Source: Elymus sibiricus (taxonomy: Eukaryota; Streptophyta; Magnoliopsida; Poales; Poaceae). From it: a stretch of DNA of 64,000 bases. The position numbers and the translations under genes were made by a program. Below the pieces are notes generated by a model, which was given only the letters and a program-made list of their open reading frames with translations, made no database searches and was not told the DNA's origin. Shown piece after piece: positions 44,563-55,774 of this stretch. Each line of letters begins with the position of its first letter. Position 1 is the stretch's first letter. The stretch covers positions 437,861,830-437,925,829 of the forward strand of contig CM077663.1 in NCBI GenBank assembly GCA_039707655.1, in the 5' to 3' direction.

Positions 44563-45873
44563 TGTAAAATAGAGTATTTCATAGTTTGTGTTTATATATT
44601 AGACTTTGGTGATACTTAGAGGTGGTAATATGGACTTGTCTCATTTTTCAAAATTCATGAACTTATTCTAAAATTCGTATCACGAAAAGTTTTTTCAGAT
44701 GTACTCATTTCTTAAATTTGCTAATTGTTTGAATTCAAGACTATTTTTATAATTTATCATATTTTAAAAAAATGTGAACACAAATTTCAAATTTTTTATT
44801 TTTTAAATCTATGCACATTATTTCAAAGTGGTGAGCATATTTGAATTCATGACATTTTCTCTGTTGGAAAAGGCAATGTCTAGGAGGCACTTAGGCACGC
44901 TTAGGTGCTAGGCATTGACCAAACTCCTCGCCAAGGGCATATGTGGAAGTCTAGGCATGTCAAACAAAAAATTGTCTACCCAAGCAAGAAATCATGTCAT
45001 ATTGTGCTGGTATGCCAATGAACCATATTCCAATAACAGTAGCTCACTTACTTGTATGCCCTAAATTAATATTAATACATATATAATAACCACATATACA
45101 CCAAGATAGTACAAACTATATTACCGCCGAGGCCGCATTTAGGGCGCTTAAGCACCACCTAGGCGCTAGGAGAAGGCCGACCGTCTCACTTACGCCTACC
45201 GCCATTTCCAATCTTGGACATTTTTGAAATTTGTTATTTTTTAATTCACCAATATGTTTTCCAAATGTTATTTGAATTTGCTAAAAAATTATACTCATGA
45301 TATTTTATACATTCATGACCATTTTTTAACTTCGTGAAATAGTTTTTGGATTCACAAATTTGTTTTTGAATTTACAAACATGTTAAAAATTCATGAAACT
45401 TTTTAATTTAAATTATGGACTTTCGTTGGTGTGTTTACATCATTGGAGGGAATGTGGAGTCATGTCCCCGGCGTGTATTTTGGGATCCGGTCGGTTTAGG
45501 TTTTCGATGGATTTGTCTAGATTTTGCCAGCACTCGTGGCCTTCGGAGCATCTACAGGCCTTTATCTCTGTTGTAGATCGCAGACGTTAGTCTCCTGGTC
45601 TAGATCGACAACTTTTTGGCTACTCCTTTTACAAGCTCTTGCGATTAAGAAAGTGTGCTCAGCTGAGGCACATACCTAGAGGCGATTGAGCTATGCCCAT
45701 GGTGCGCCACCGATGGATGCTGGAGGAAGAAGTCCTCGACATCCTCAAAAGATTTGGATGTAATCTTATCCTTTTTAAGGGTTATGTGTTTTTTAAGGAT
45801 CTGTGATGCGTAGTATATGGCCTTCGACCCTTTTGTAGAGAAAGGAAACTATGTACAACAAAGAGCATGCAAA
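44563..45873. other. AT-rich non-coding DNA with a candidate small inverted-ended element
   Basis: No gene recognised. 44640-44870 and 45230-45410 are built of degenerate words such as aattcatgaa and ttttgaattt. Between them 44874-45211 has imperfect inverted ends (TTGGAAAAGGC against TTGGAAATGGC) and internal tracts rich in taggcg and gcttagg on both arms. It could be a decayed MITE, but no clear target duplication was found. 45420-45850 looks like unclassified intergenic sequence. Confidence 0.4.
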
Positions 45874-48800
45874 AAACTTGAGAGGAAATAAAGATGAAGA
45901 GCTAGCCAATGCGGGCAAATTGGTCGGTGCAATCTTAGGGCATCTTCAACGCGGACCTTCAAACCGTCCTCATTCATCTGGACTACATGATCCGTACGTG
46001 TTTTGCAATCCAACACGGGCTTGTATCCGTTTGCCCGAAATCCTGCAAAATTGGAACAAACAAAGGGGTTTTGCGGGAGTCTGAACATCCACACAACAAA
46101 GCAAAAGCAGCCTCTTACCAAGCGGCTAGCTTGGTAAGCTACCAACAAAAACTTGCAATCAATCAAAAAAAAAAAGAAGCAAAAGCAGCCTCTTACCCTC
46201 TCCTCTTCATCAGGATGGTGGAAGGCCACTATTAAAATGCCTCGTTTGGCGGAAGGCTAGCTGCATGTTTTTTTTATGTCATCACTTGCCTAATCTAGTA
46301 ATAATACTAATCTACTAATAATGGATGCATGTTTTTGCGAAAGGTGTGTGCTTGTGTTGGCGGAAGCTAGCCTAATCTAATAGTAATAGATGCATGTTTT
46401 GACAGCTGGTGTGTGCATATTTTGACGAAAGCTACTGATCCTCAGTTTTATATCTTATATTTTGACAAGAAGTTGATCCAATTCTCTTAACATGTAAAAT
46501 GCCCACCTTAACGTCCATCCTAATGATTTACAAAACATGCACTAAGTAAGTCATTCTACTAACTCACATGTTTCCTTAGGAACCTCATACATCAGAAAAA
46601 TTGTAGTCTTCCAACACAGTAAGAAACGGTCCAAATCTAGCAGCCTTCGTGGGGCTCATCAATCAGTTGGGCTGTTGGTTGTTCCATCTAGTACAATCTT
46701 TTCCCCTGGAACCACTCACTCATATATTTCAAAGTGCAGTAGGCAAATGTTACATGTCCATCAACAAAAAAAACTACTTGTGTAAAGCTCTGAATTTTCT
46801 TAGCCTCTGTAAGTGGATCATACATGGAGAAAGAGAGGAATCAAGGTCTCGAGATAACAATTTTTATACTCGTCAACTTTTCTAAACAACATAAGAAAAG
46901 ATTCTAACAAAATACCATGTTTGGTCATTGGGTTTTGGTTCCACTAATTCGCAGAGGCGTACAAGACGAAGCCTTTCAAAACAACTCAGTTTCGGAAGAT
47001 TGCATCAATATCGAGAAGCATAGTGATTATACTCCTGTTCATTTATTTCGTTTGTCTATTAAAGACTCAGAAGTGCCATAAATACAAAATCGAACGCATT
47101 ACCCCTGGTCACCCCTAGTTATGTATCTGCAAACCATATTAAATTGCCCAAGAGCCACCCAAATCAAGAAAAAGATTAACAAACGTACCCCTGTGCCAGA
47201 GGTCGCGCCAACATTTCAAATTTTCTTGTACAAAGCTCTAATTTTATTTTTCAGTCCACCAAGTTCAGTCACACCTACCGGCCTTTCTCCTTTTGATATA
47301 TACATATTTTATACTAAATATTTATTCTTACCGTACTGTTGTGTTAAGGAGTATAATTTTTCATTACTTATTTAGCATACTTAACTACGTAACCAAGTTA
47401 AATATGAATTGTATTATTTATTTTAATATATATCATTGAAAAACATGAATTGTGCTGAATTCAATTTGTTCTTTGTAACAAAAAAATATTTTTTTAATTA
47501 GTTTTTGATACTTGTGTACATTATATAGTTTATACATATTTATGTTAGATATATCTAAAACATATGGTTTAACAAATGTTGTAATAGTGCTTGTGATATA
47601 TGATTAGTAATACATATCTCTAGAAAATTCTACAATACAGTTTTGTTGCAAATACTCTAGAGTACAAATTTAATCACATTCGAGGGATTGTTTAAGACAC
47701 ACTCATTTTTGGAGCGGCCACATATAAATTTAACCATATATTTGTTAAACCATATGAGAGGGATTACACGGTGCACAAATTTAACCATATATTTACCACA
47801 TGGTTTAACAGATGTACATATATACTCTCATGAACTCATCTATCGCCATCCATGCTCGGGGCAGATGATATAGCAAAGAAGATAACCTGCAAAGACTGGA
47901 AACCTTATTTTGATTTCTGCAATCATTTATCACAAGTTCATTTATGGATTTATAGAAAAAGGGAAAATGGTTGTGTCTACGACTCTGCATTATAGTTCAA
48001 AACATGGTTTCTTATATCTAAATGATTTTAGTCATCAAGAAAAAAATTAGACATAATTGTTAGCACACCCGATTTTGTTTTGGAATTAAATGATTTAGAT
48101 ATTGGATGCCGCTTTATCTCCTCTGTTATGTTGACTCCGATTTTATTGGACATATTGTTCAACTGGCCATGACAAGAAACTATTGTTCAACGTGTTATCA
48201 AAATATTGAGTTCATATATGTTCTCTTTTAGAAACTGTTGACACAGAGAAGTAATGATCTTTTTGCAGTTTTGCATATTAAGAACTATTGTTTGTTAATA
48301 TCTCGTCAAGCTTCTTTGGGACAACTACAGTTTTGCAAATTTCTAAATTTATTCTCTTGATATGAAGGGCATGGAGAAAAGTGATCAAATTTTCCTTGTT
48401 TCTTTCTTTGTTTCTTTCAACACAAGGCTGCATTTTTCATATATATCAAGTACATTTTTCTTATACATGTTTAATAATTTTTAAATACATGATTAATAGT
48501 GTTTTAAATATATGTTTTGATGCCTATTATACTTTTCCGTTCACTTTATAAATTTTGGTATACATATGACCCATTTTTATATGTTTAACATTTTTTTCCA
48601 ACACATGACTAATATTTCTTTCAAATATATGTTTTGATATCTACCCTCTCTCATACACATTTTGCTTTTTTGTATACTACATAAAAACATTTTAAACATC
48701 TTTATAATTTTCAAATACATTATTAATCAGTTTTAGGCTGCAATAAACTCAAGAAAACTGAAAATAAAAAACTTGATGGAAAATAGAGAATCAAAGATAA

Positions 48801-49440
48801 CTGGTGTTAATCACGACGAGGAGTCAAGGACTAGTAAAAAATTCTCACAAATTAAAAAGTTTATCGATAAACAAAATAGTTCACAAATTGGAAAAATGCT
48901 CACAAATTGTTCGTACCGGTGAAATTGTTCACCGTCTACAAAAAATATTCGTGAATTTGTAAACATGTTCACGAATTTGAATTGTTCTTGCAGTTACACA
49001 AAATATCCAGGAATTTCATAAAAGTTCATAAATAAAAATATTACGAATTCAAAAATTGTTTCTGAATTTAAAAGGTTAATTAGTTATAGGAAAAGATTCA
49101 TGAATTAGAAAAAAGTTTATGAATTCAAAAAAAATCAAGAATTCAAAAGTTTTAATATGTTCACGGATCTGGAAAAATCTTCAAGGATGTGAAGTTTTTC
49201 GGGCATTTGAAAAAGTCCATGTCTTAGTAATGAAAAAATAATAAAAAGAAAATCCAGAAAAAAAAACGAAAAATGAGTAAGGAAAACGTGAAACGAAACA
49301 AAACCAATAGAAAACCAGTGAGAAAAACAACGTAAAAAATGCAGATAATACCGGCAAAGAAAAATATCCTTGTACTTCCAATAACCTTTTTTTTGAGACA
49401 CAGAAGATTTCGAATAACTGGCCAGGGGTAGACTATTATT
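45874..49440. other. Intergenic AT-rich DNA with degenerate local repeats
   Basis: Nothing protein-coding is supportable. The word gcaaaagcagcctcttac occurs twice (46101 and about 46184). Near 46250-46440 a module with gatgcatgttttg and ggtgtgtgc repeats. 47690-47830 has two copies of aatttaaccatatattt. 48440-48730 holds about three degenerate copies of a unit with aatacatgattaat and aatatatgttttgat. 48840-49200 is made of gttcacaaatt- and aattcatgaa-type words. These look like decayed transposon interiors without diagnostic ends. Confidence 0.4.
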
Positions 49441-49741
49441 TTGGCCGGTCCTTTTTAGAAATCCTGTATGAAGGGAGAGAGCCTTATTCGGCGCCGAATA
49501 GGATTCACGGTTAGGGAAAGTAAAGTAAACCTGTCCGTGTCGCTCTCGATCGGCTAAGCGAGGAGAAGGAGACCAATAAGAACCCTAATAAGCAGGAGGA
49601 ACACTCAAGGCACGCTCACACAAATCTACCCAAATTTCCATAGGCTGAAACCCGATTGATAGTATAGGTGCCAGGTGGTGAGAGCGGCCGGCGGTGTGGT
49701 GACAAAATCCTAACTACTTGCTTGCAGGCAGGCGAAGATCC
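49441..49741 (+). promoter_or_regulatory. Presumed promoter and 5' UTR of the small mitochondrial-type gene
   Basis: The sequence becomes less AT-rich. A perfect 16-bp palindrome TATTCGGCGCCGAATA lies at 49485-49500, about 240 bases upstream of the ATG. No convincing TATA box was seen. A promoter function is inferred from position alone. Confidence 0.3.
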
Positions 49742-50947
49742 ATGTCGGCCGCGCTCCGATGCGCGGCGAGGAGGCTCAGCCGTGGCTCCCTGCTCCAGCG
49801 AACGCAGACGGAGGAGCTCTTCTCGCCAAGCAGGCTCGTGCACACCCGTGAGGTATCTTAACCAAAACTGACGTCTTTTACCTCGTGATTTTTCTCACGT
49901 CATGGAGCGATAATCCAATTCTGCCCAGTGGAAACAGCAACTTGCATGTGTTAAGCTGACTTTTCTTCTGCTTTCTGTTTGGAGACAAGTTTGAATGTTT
50001 GATAGAGCAAAGATTACCTAGCGTCATATTACTTCGGTCCCAAAATTATTGTCTTAGATTTATCTATAAATACAGTTGTATTTAACACTAAAATCTAAGA
50101 TAATAATTTTGGGACGGAGGGAGTACTTGTTTAACCTTGAGCTGATTTAAGGTGATTCACTGAACAGGGCCCTTATTTAATTAGCAACCAAACCAAACCT
50201 ATACTACTATATATTGGCTCCAGACTCCATCCATGTACAACAACTTTGGTTTTTGGTATTAGATGTTACACATGCATGCATGTGCATTTTGTATATATCA
50301 AACCTCACTTAATTGACATACAAGACAATATTCTTCTCAAATTATTTGCCGATCACAATCAGCGCTTACTTATAGCCTACCCCAACTTGTTTGGATCTAA
50401 AGGCTTTGTTATTGATGTTGTAATCAGCGCTTACTTAATGCTCGTGTGTCAATCCAGCATGCTCGTGCAGACCTTAAGCACGAGATCCACCAGAAGAGAG
50501 ATGACCTACGAAACTTGGTATATAAGGCGATGCAGAAGAAAAAGGAGCTGCATGATGCGTTAGGTAAGGCAAACAAGAATTATGAGCCTCTTGCTGATGA
50601 CATGCTTCCACTAGCACTCCAACATCTTTATCGGCGACAAGTCGTTCCAAAACAACATGCCACTCTCGGGTACGTAAAATATCAGAGAATCAAACAAGAT
50701 GCATGCAGATACAAAATCACTTGGTCTATTCTTCCTTAATTTCCTGTTTGTTTGACAGGGATTGATATTTTTTCTTTTGACCTGCAGGACCTGGATGCGG
50801 TTCGCTAGAAGGGCTAACGCATTGCTAGGTGCAGCTGCCAACATGACACTTATGGTTTTGGCTACTGCTTTTGTGGTTGCCGGTAGGGACGGCAGGGGGG
50901 TAAAAACCCAAACTGTCAACGAGGAAAACGAGGGAAGACAAGATTGA
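49742..50947 (+). CDS. Small putative mitochondrial membrane protein, three exons, 160 residues
   Basis: Exons are 49742-49852, 50458-50669 and 50788-50947, with GT-AG introns of 605 and 118 bp. The pieces join in phase (37 codons, 70 codons plus 2 bases, then 1 base plus 52 codons and a TGA stop). Residues 1-37 are rich in Arg, Ser, Ala and Leu with no acid before residue 24 (MSAALRCAARRLSRGSLLQR), typical of a mitochondrial presequence. Residues about 38-75 are a charged amphipathic helix (DLKHEIHQKRDDLRNLVYKA), probably coiled coil. Residues about 119-140 are a single membrane helix (GAAANMTLMVLATAFVVAG), followed by a short polar tail. I do not recognise the family. An inner-membrane anchored subunit or assembly factor would fit the layout but is only a guess. 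No break was found. Confidence 0.72.
50032..50123. mobile_element. Stowaway MITE in intron 1
   Basis: A 92-bp element between TA dinucleotides (50030-50031 and 50124-50125). Ends CTTCGGTCCCAAAATTATTG and the inverted CAATAATTTTGGGACGGAGG-type arm form a near-perfect stem. The CTCCCTCCGT terminus is diagnostic of grass Stowaway (Tc1/mariner) MITEs; one end has mutated. Confidence 0.88.
50373..50421 (+). mobile_element. 5'-truncated Au-SINE-like insertion with 16-bp duplication
   Basis: 49 bp beginning tagcctaccccaacttgttt and ending with a ttgttattgatgttg tail, the 3' end of Au-type SINEs as I remember it. It is flanked by a perfect 16-bp direct repeat AATCAGCGCTTACTTA (50357-50372 and 50422-50437), the hallmark of target-primed reverse transcription. 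It lies 36 bases upstream of exon 2. Confidence 0.75.
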
Positions 50948-51364
50948 AAGTTGAGAACCAAAGATGGGTCCAACTTGTTTTCAGTTAAATTTATGATGAC
51001 TTGTAGTTTGGCTATCTAGCACTATGATGTATTGTGATATTGTGTGACATGATATGTTATAATCGTATCTCTATCTATCCGAGTAGATTGCATGTATGAA
51101 TGAAAGCCGTAGGTTATTTTCGTTGTGTTGTTTCGCAATACCCCAGAATCATATCTGCTAGTGACAAATGCATCCCAAGGCCTCCCCATGTCGGGCCATT
51201 GAGTTATACTAGTAGATAGCAATGAGCAGGTAGTGCTGAGAAACCGGTCACATAGTTTAGGTACAAAGCCACGCTCTGGTATGAAGATGGGTGGTCAGTT
51301 CTTTGTGTCTTTTTGTTGCGGTGAACATGCACCCTGTCATTGCGCCCAACATTAGATAGTTCCC
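50948..51364. other. 3' flank of the small gene up to element G
   Basis: 3' UTR and downstream sequence with no further gene. No LTR end is visible at the border with element G near 51350-51365, where one would be expected. Confidence 0.45.
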
Positions 51365-51658
51365 TCAAGAGAAAGGCGAGCCCGGGGGACCGCCACCACC
51401 GAGGTAGTGGACGACTGGGGCAAGTGGGGGCACGACGCCTCGATTTTCGCGCCGCCATTTCCGCCACGTACCGCTCTTCCTCTGAAATCGGGATACCCAG
51501 AGATCTGGCGGGCCCACAGGTCAGTGACTCACTCGGGCGGATATAAGAGGCGACGGCACCGGGGCCGGTACAGTGTTTCTCCCCCAAATCTTCACTTCTC
51601 CTCCGCCTCTCCTGCTCCGCGCGCACCGCTCGACTCCGCCCCGACGACCGCTGCCGCG

Positions 51659-54600
51659 ATGACGAAGAGCAAGACGGAGAAGCTCGAGCGCGCCAAGAAG
51701 GGAGGAGCCAAGGCGAAGAAATCGTCGAGCGCCCGATTAACGGCACCGCCGGGGTGGATCCAAGGAGATTTCCTCCCATCGACCGTCAAGGCGGAGGACG
51801 TCCAGAACCTTGTCGACGACGGGCTGGTTGCTGTAGGGTCGTGGAGGCTGTCGGAGGGGGAGTCTGATCCGGAGCTGCGCGACGGCGAGCGAGTCCTCCT
51901 CCTCACCCACGTCGAGCGAGGTTTTTCTATGCCTCTCCATCCATTCATCTGCGGTTTCTTGAACTTTTTCGGAGCGCAACTCCACCACTTTCCTCCGAAT
52001 GCCATCTCGTACCTAGCTGCGTTCATCACCATGTGCGAGTGTTTCCTGGGTTGTCCTCCTCACTGGGGCTTATTCAAGCACATATTTACCATTCGGTCCC
52101 AATGTGTCAAAAAAGCCAATCCTAGTGATAGTAAGACCAATGTCATCCAGCTGTGTGGTGGTCTGGGGCTTCAGAAGAGGGGTAGGAGTTCGTTTCCGTC
52201 AATGACTTTTCCTGATTCTGTTCGGGGATGGCAGTCGACATGGTTTTACTGCAAAGATGTTGCATCCCCCAATATGTCGACTGGTCTTCCCCCTTTCACT
52301 TTGGATCGACCTACTACTCCCAGAACACTGAGTGTGACTAAGGGAGAGAAAGTCCAGGTTGGGATTCTAGTGAATGCAGTAGTAGATCTGGTCCGTGGCG
52401 GAGTGACTGGTATGGATCTCTTAGAGACGTTTCTCAGTCGACGAATCCAGCCTCTTCAAGCCAGGGATCACACTATGTGACATTATTCGGGCCCCGAGGA
52501 TTCCACTCGGTCACATCCAGAGGAAGTTTTCGACGAGACCGTTACTCAGTGGCTCAGGAGCATCACCGGAGCCTGCGACAATCCTCTGGGAGCCAAGTGA
52601 ATCTTGCCCTTCTCTGCTTTGAACCCACCGACGAACCTGGTGAGTTATATCTTTGTCGAGTCCTTTCATATTTTGTCGAGTGACTGCGTCCTCAGTCGAC
52701 TGACTTCACAGTTTGTATCTTAGAGGAGTTTACGAACATGTACTCGCCGTGCCAAATGGGGAGCAGCCTGAGGATGGAGAAGAGAGCGCAGGTGACAGCG
52801 CAGACGTCCACTATGCCAACGACAGTGAGGGCAGCGACGACGACCTGGAAGAGATTGAGGAAGGCGAAGTAGAGGCCCAGGCTCCTTCGCGCATCGAGCG
52901 TCGTACCAAGCAGCGTGAAGACCCGGAGGCCGCCCCAAGCAAAACTTTGGTGTCGAGCACCCGAAACCCGAAGCGCGACCGCGCCGCGACATCAGGGTCG
53001 ACTGAAAAAGCTGCGAAACAACCCAAGCCGGACGCGCCAAAGCCTCGGAAGGCCCTGCCTCGTATCAAGATCGCCGTGCCCGTCGCCTCAACGTAAGTGT
53101 TTATTTTCTTTTCCTGCTGTTGTGAACCTTCATGTCTTTGCTGACCGAGTGAAATTTATTCGCCAGAGCTGCGACCTCAGTGACGTCGCCTCTGCGGGAT
53201 GAGGGGGATCACATGGAGGTGGACACTCCTAACGCGGCCACTTCTCAAAGAGGTATAATAAATATTCACTGTAGACTGATTTTCTGAAGGTAATTTGTAG
53301 AATGAACCAACTGACGCTGTCGATTGATAGTTGAAGACATCATCCATGTGGAGGACGACGAGGAGCCGCAGCAGGGCGCTGAAGGTGAAGTTGCTGCCAT
53401 GGACACTCCACGGGTACGCACTCGGAGAACGTCATCAAAACAGGCACCACGTCTATCGACTGCCGCGTCTTCTCAAGAGCTTGGTGATTCTTCCCGAGCC
53501 AAAACTCATGTGGTTCCACCGTCGAGTGCTCCACCAGCAACTTCAACCCTTGTGGTTTCAGCGCCGATCGGGCAACCTCAAGCAACTCTCGTGACATCAA
53601 CTGCAACACTGACTCAACTGGCGCCTGCATACCCTCTGTACCACGTCCCAGAAGACCAGACTGGAGCTGCCAAAGAAGCCATGATCCAGGCTGGGAAAAT
53701 GATGTTGCGGACAAAGGAGGCGAATGAGGCCAGCAAGTTAGCCTATGATGCCAGCTCAGCACTTCAAGCTAACGTCCGAGTAAGTTCGATTGTAAGTTCA
53801 TTTCCGATTGAATTCCTGTCCATCTTGTCCATCTTGACTTTACACCCACTGGGTGTTTTCTTCAGATTCATACTTGCTTGTTTTCCCCTCGAGTAGATCA
53901 GGTCTTAGTTGAGTGATTTTTGGTCCAGTGGGGGCACGTTGAGTGCACCCACTGGGTGTAGTCCCCGAGACCGCTGTCGAATGGCGAAGACGTCGGCAGG
54001 GGTCTTAAATTTGTGTTGATAGTTGACTTTCACTCGAAAGGACAGACCTGGTCGAGTGGTAGTAGGTCCAGTGGGGGCACGCTGAGTGCACCCACTGGGT
54101 GTAGTCCCCGAGACTGCCGTCGAGTGCTTGCCTCGGCGGGGGTCTCATAGAGACAATGGTTGCATGTTTGCTTCTTTTGTTTATACTCGGACAGGTCGGA
54201 CCTGGTCGAGTGATTTTGTATCCAGTGGGGGCACGCTGAGTGCACCCACTGGGTGTAGTCCCCGAGACTATTGTCGATCGTTTACGATGGGCAGTAGTCT
54301 TAAGAACTTTGGATTCGGAGTCCTTTTTCGTACTTGGAGTACAGTTTTCACCTGTCCTGCAGGTTTCATGGACATCATTTCTATCAACCATGATATGACG
54401 CTTTGCAGGGGTGTGGGGTGGGGCAGCGGGCCGCCTTCCAGTCGACTGAACTTGTACCTTTCCACTCGGGAGTAGAGAAATATTCATGTCGACTGAACCA
54501 CTTCTTTGCTGATTTCAGAAAGCTTGTGGGCTTGGGACCAAGTATGTCGAACTGGAGAAGGAAAAGAATCGACTTCTGCTGGATCTGGAGCTGACGAATA

Positions 54601-55581
54601 ACAACCTGGACCGTGGACAGACTGAACTGAAGACCTTGGGAGGTAATCCTTGTCGATCAATTGCATTATTACTTTCATCTTCCATCCTTTGAACCGAGTG
54701 AATCCACTCGAACAGACGTACGTGATGAGAACCGCCGACTCCAAGCGCGACTCAACAATGCTATTTCTTTAGATACCATGAAGAAGGCGCTTGAAGACAA
54801 GGACAAGACACTCGCCGACGCTCAGAAGGTGGCGAGGGAGAAAACTGAAGCTGCCGAGAAGAAACTTGCCGCGGCCAGCAAATTGGAAGAAGAGAATACC
54901 AAACTCAAGCAGGAACGAGCCGATTGGATCCAAAAGCTCGAACTGCAGACCAAGAGAAGGAGCGCTCTGGAGCAATACCTAGGAGACTTCGCGAAGAAGA
55001 TGCTCGGCATGCTTGAAGGTAACTTTCTGCTGTCGAGTGAATTTCTTTGATTTCTTCAGAACGGCAATGTGATCATCTTTTCGCTTTCTCTTCGCGCAGA
55101 ATTCTGTCAAGATTTTGAGAAGGAAACTGAAGAGATCGAGCCAAATCTTGATCCCACCAAGTCACCTGTCGGGGACGCCGTGGCCATGGACACGTTTCGA
55201 CTTGAAGCTCGTCTCAGGAATGTCCAAGGTTATGTCACTCGACTGAGGGCTGCGTTGGAGAAGGTCGACAAGGAATTGTGGCCTGAAGACTCCCTCCAGA
55301 CTGACCTCGAGTCAATGATGACCCGCCTCAATGAGATCCCTGGTCGAGTGCAGGCATGGAAGAAATCCGCCGCTCGCTGCGGTGCTGATGTGGCACTTTC
55401 ACTCGTCCGGGTTCATTGCAAGGAGGCCAGGGAGGACAAACTGAAGGCTCTCCGAGTGATCAACACAAAGAAACTCCAATTTGAAGACTTCATGGAGACC
55501 TTCATCGAAGCAGCCACTTGGATAGCCGATGGCATTGACCTGGACACCTTCGTCGAGCCCTCGAGCCCCACTGGTGCTTGA
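51659..55581 (+). pseudogene. Antisense accessory gene of element G (Transposase_28-type, seven exons)
   Basis: Exons inferred from GT-AG borders are 51659-52639, 52712-53092, 53167-53252, 53331-53779, 54519-54642, 54716-55018 and 55100-55581. It opens with a Lys-rich stretch (MTKSKTEKLERAKKGGAKAK). Exon 1 holds the Transposase_28-type domain (FSMPLHPFICGFLNFFGAQL, YLAAFITMCECFLGCPPHWG, STWFYCKDV). Exon 2 is acidic, then basic. Exons 5 and 6 are long coiled coil (AEKKLAAASKLEEENTKLKQ). The last exon is a helical domain (RLEARLRNVQGYVTRLRAAL, KELWPEDSL) ending in SSPTGA. Two in-frame TGA codons near 52478 and 52598 break exon 1, so this copy is dead. Intron 4 is enlarged by hairpin repeats. 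The exon order parallels that of element D. Function is unknown. Confidence 0.75.
53925..54252 (+). repeat. Three hairpin-bearing repeats in intron 4 of the element G antisense gene
   Basis: The 31-base imperfect palindrome CCAGTGGGGGCAC...GTGCACCCACTGG occurs at 53925-53955, 54068-54098 and 54222-54252, each followed by gtgtagtccccgagac. Spacing is 143 and 154 bp. Arms pair over 12 of 13 positions. Confidence 0.88.
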
Positions 55582-55774
55582 AGAATACTTTGCTTGCAGC
55601 TAAAACATTATTTGCCTCGGTAAGCCGAGTGATGGTGTAACCGATTAAAACTTCATTCGGGCCTTAGGCCTGAGTACTTTCCTTTGCGCGAATAACTTTT
55701 TACCGCGCTAGAGATTCTGGAGTTATCCGCATTTTGCTTTCTGATCTCTTGCTTGGTTAAATTTGCTCGTTACT

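Noticed and set aside
53925..54252. Hairpins as transcription terminators
   Set aside because: The genome is plant nuclear; hairpin terminators are bacterial. Recorded instead as repeats of unknown role.
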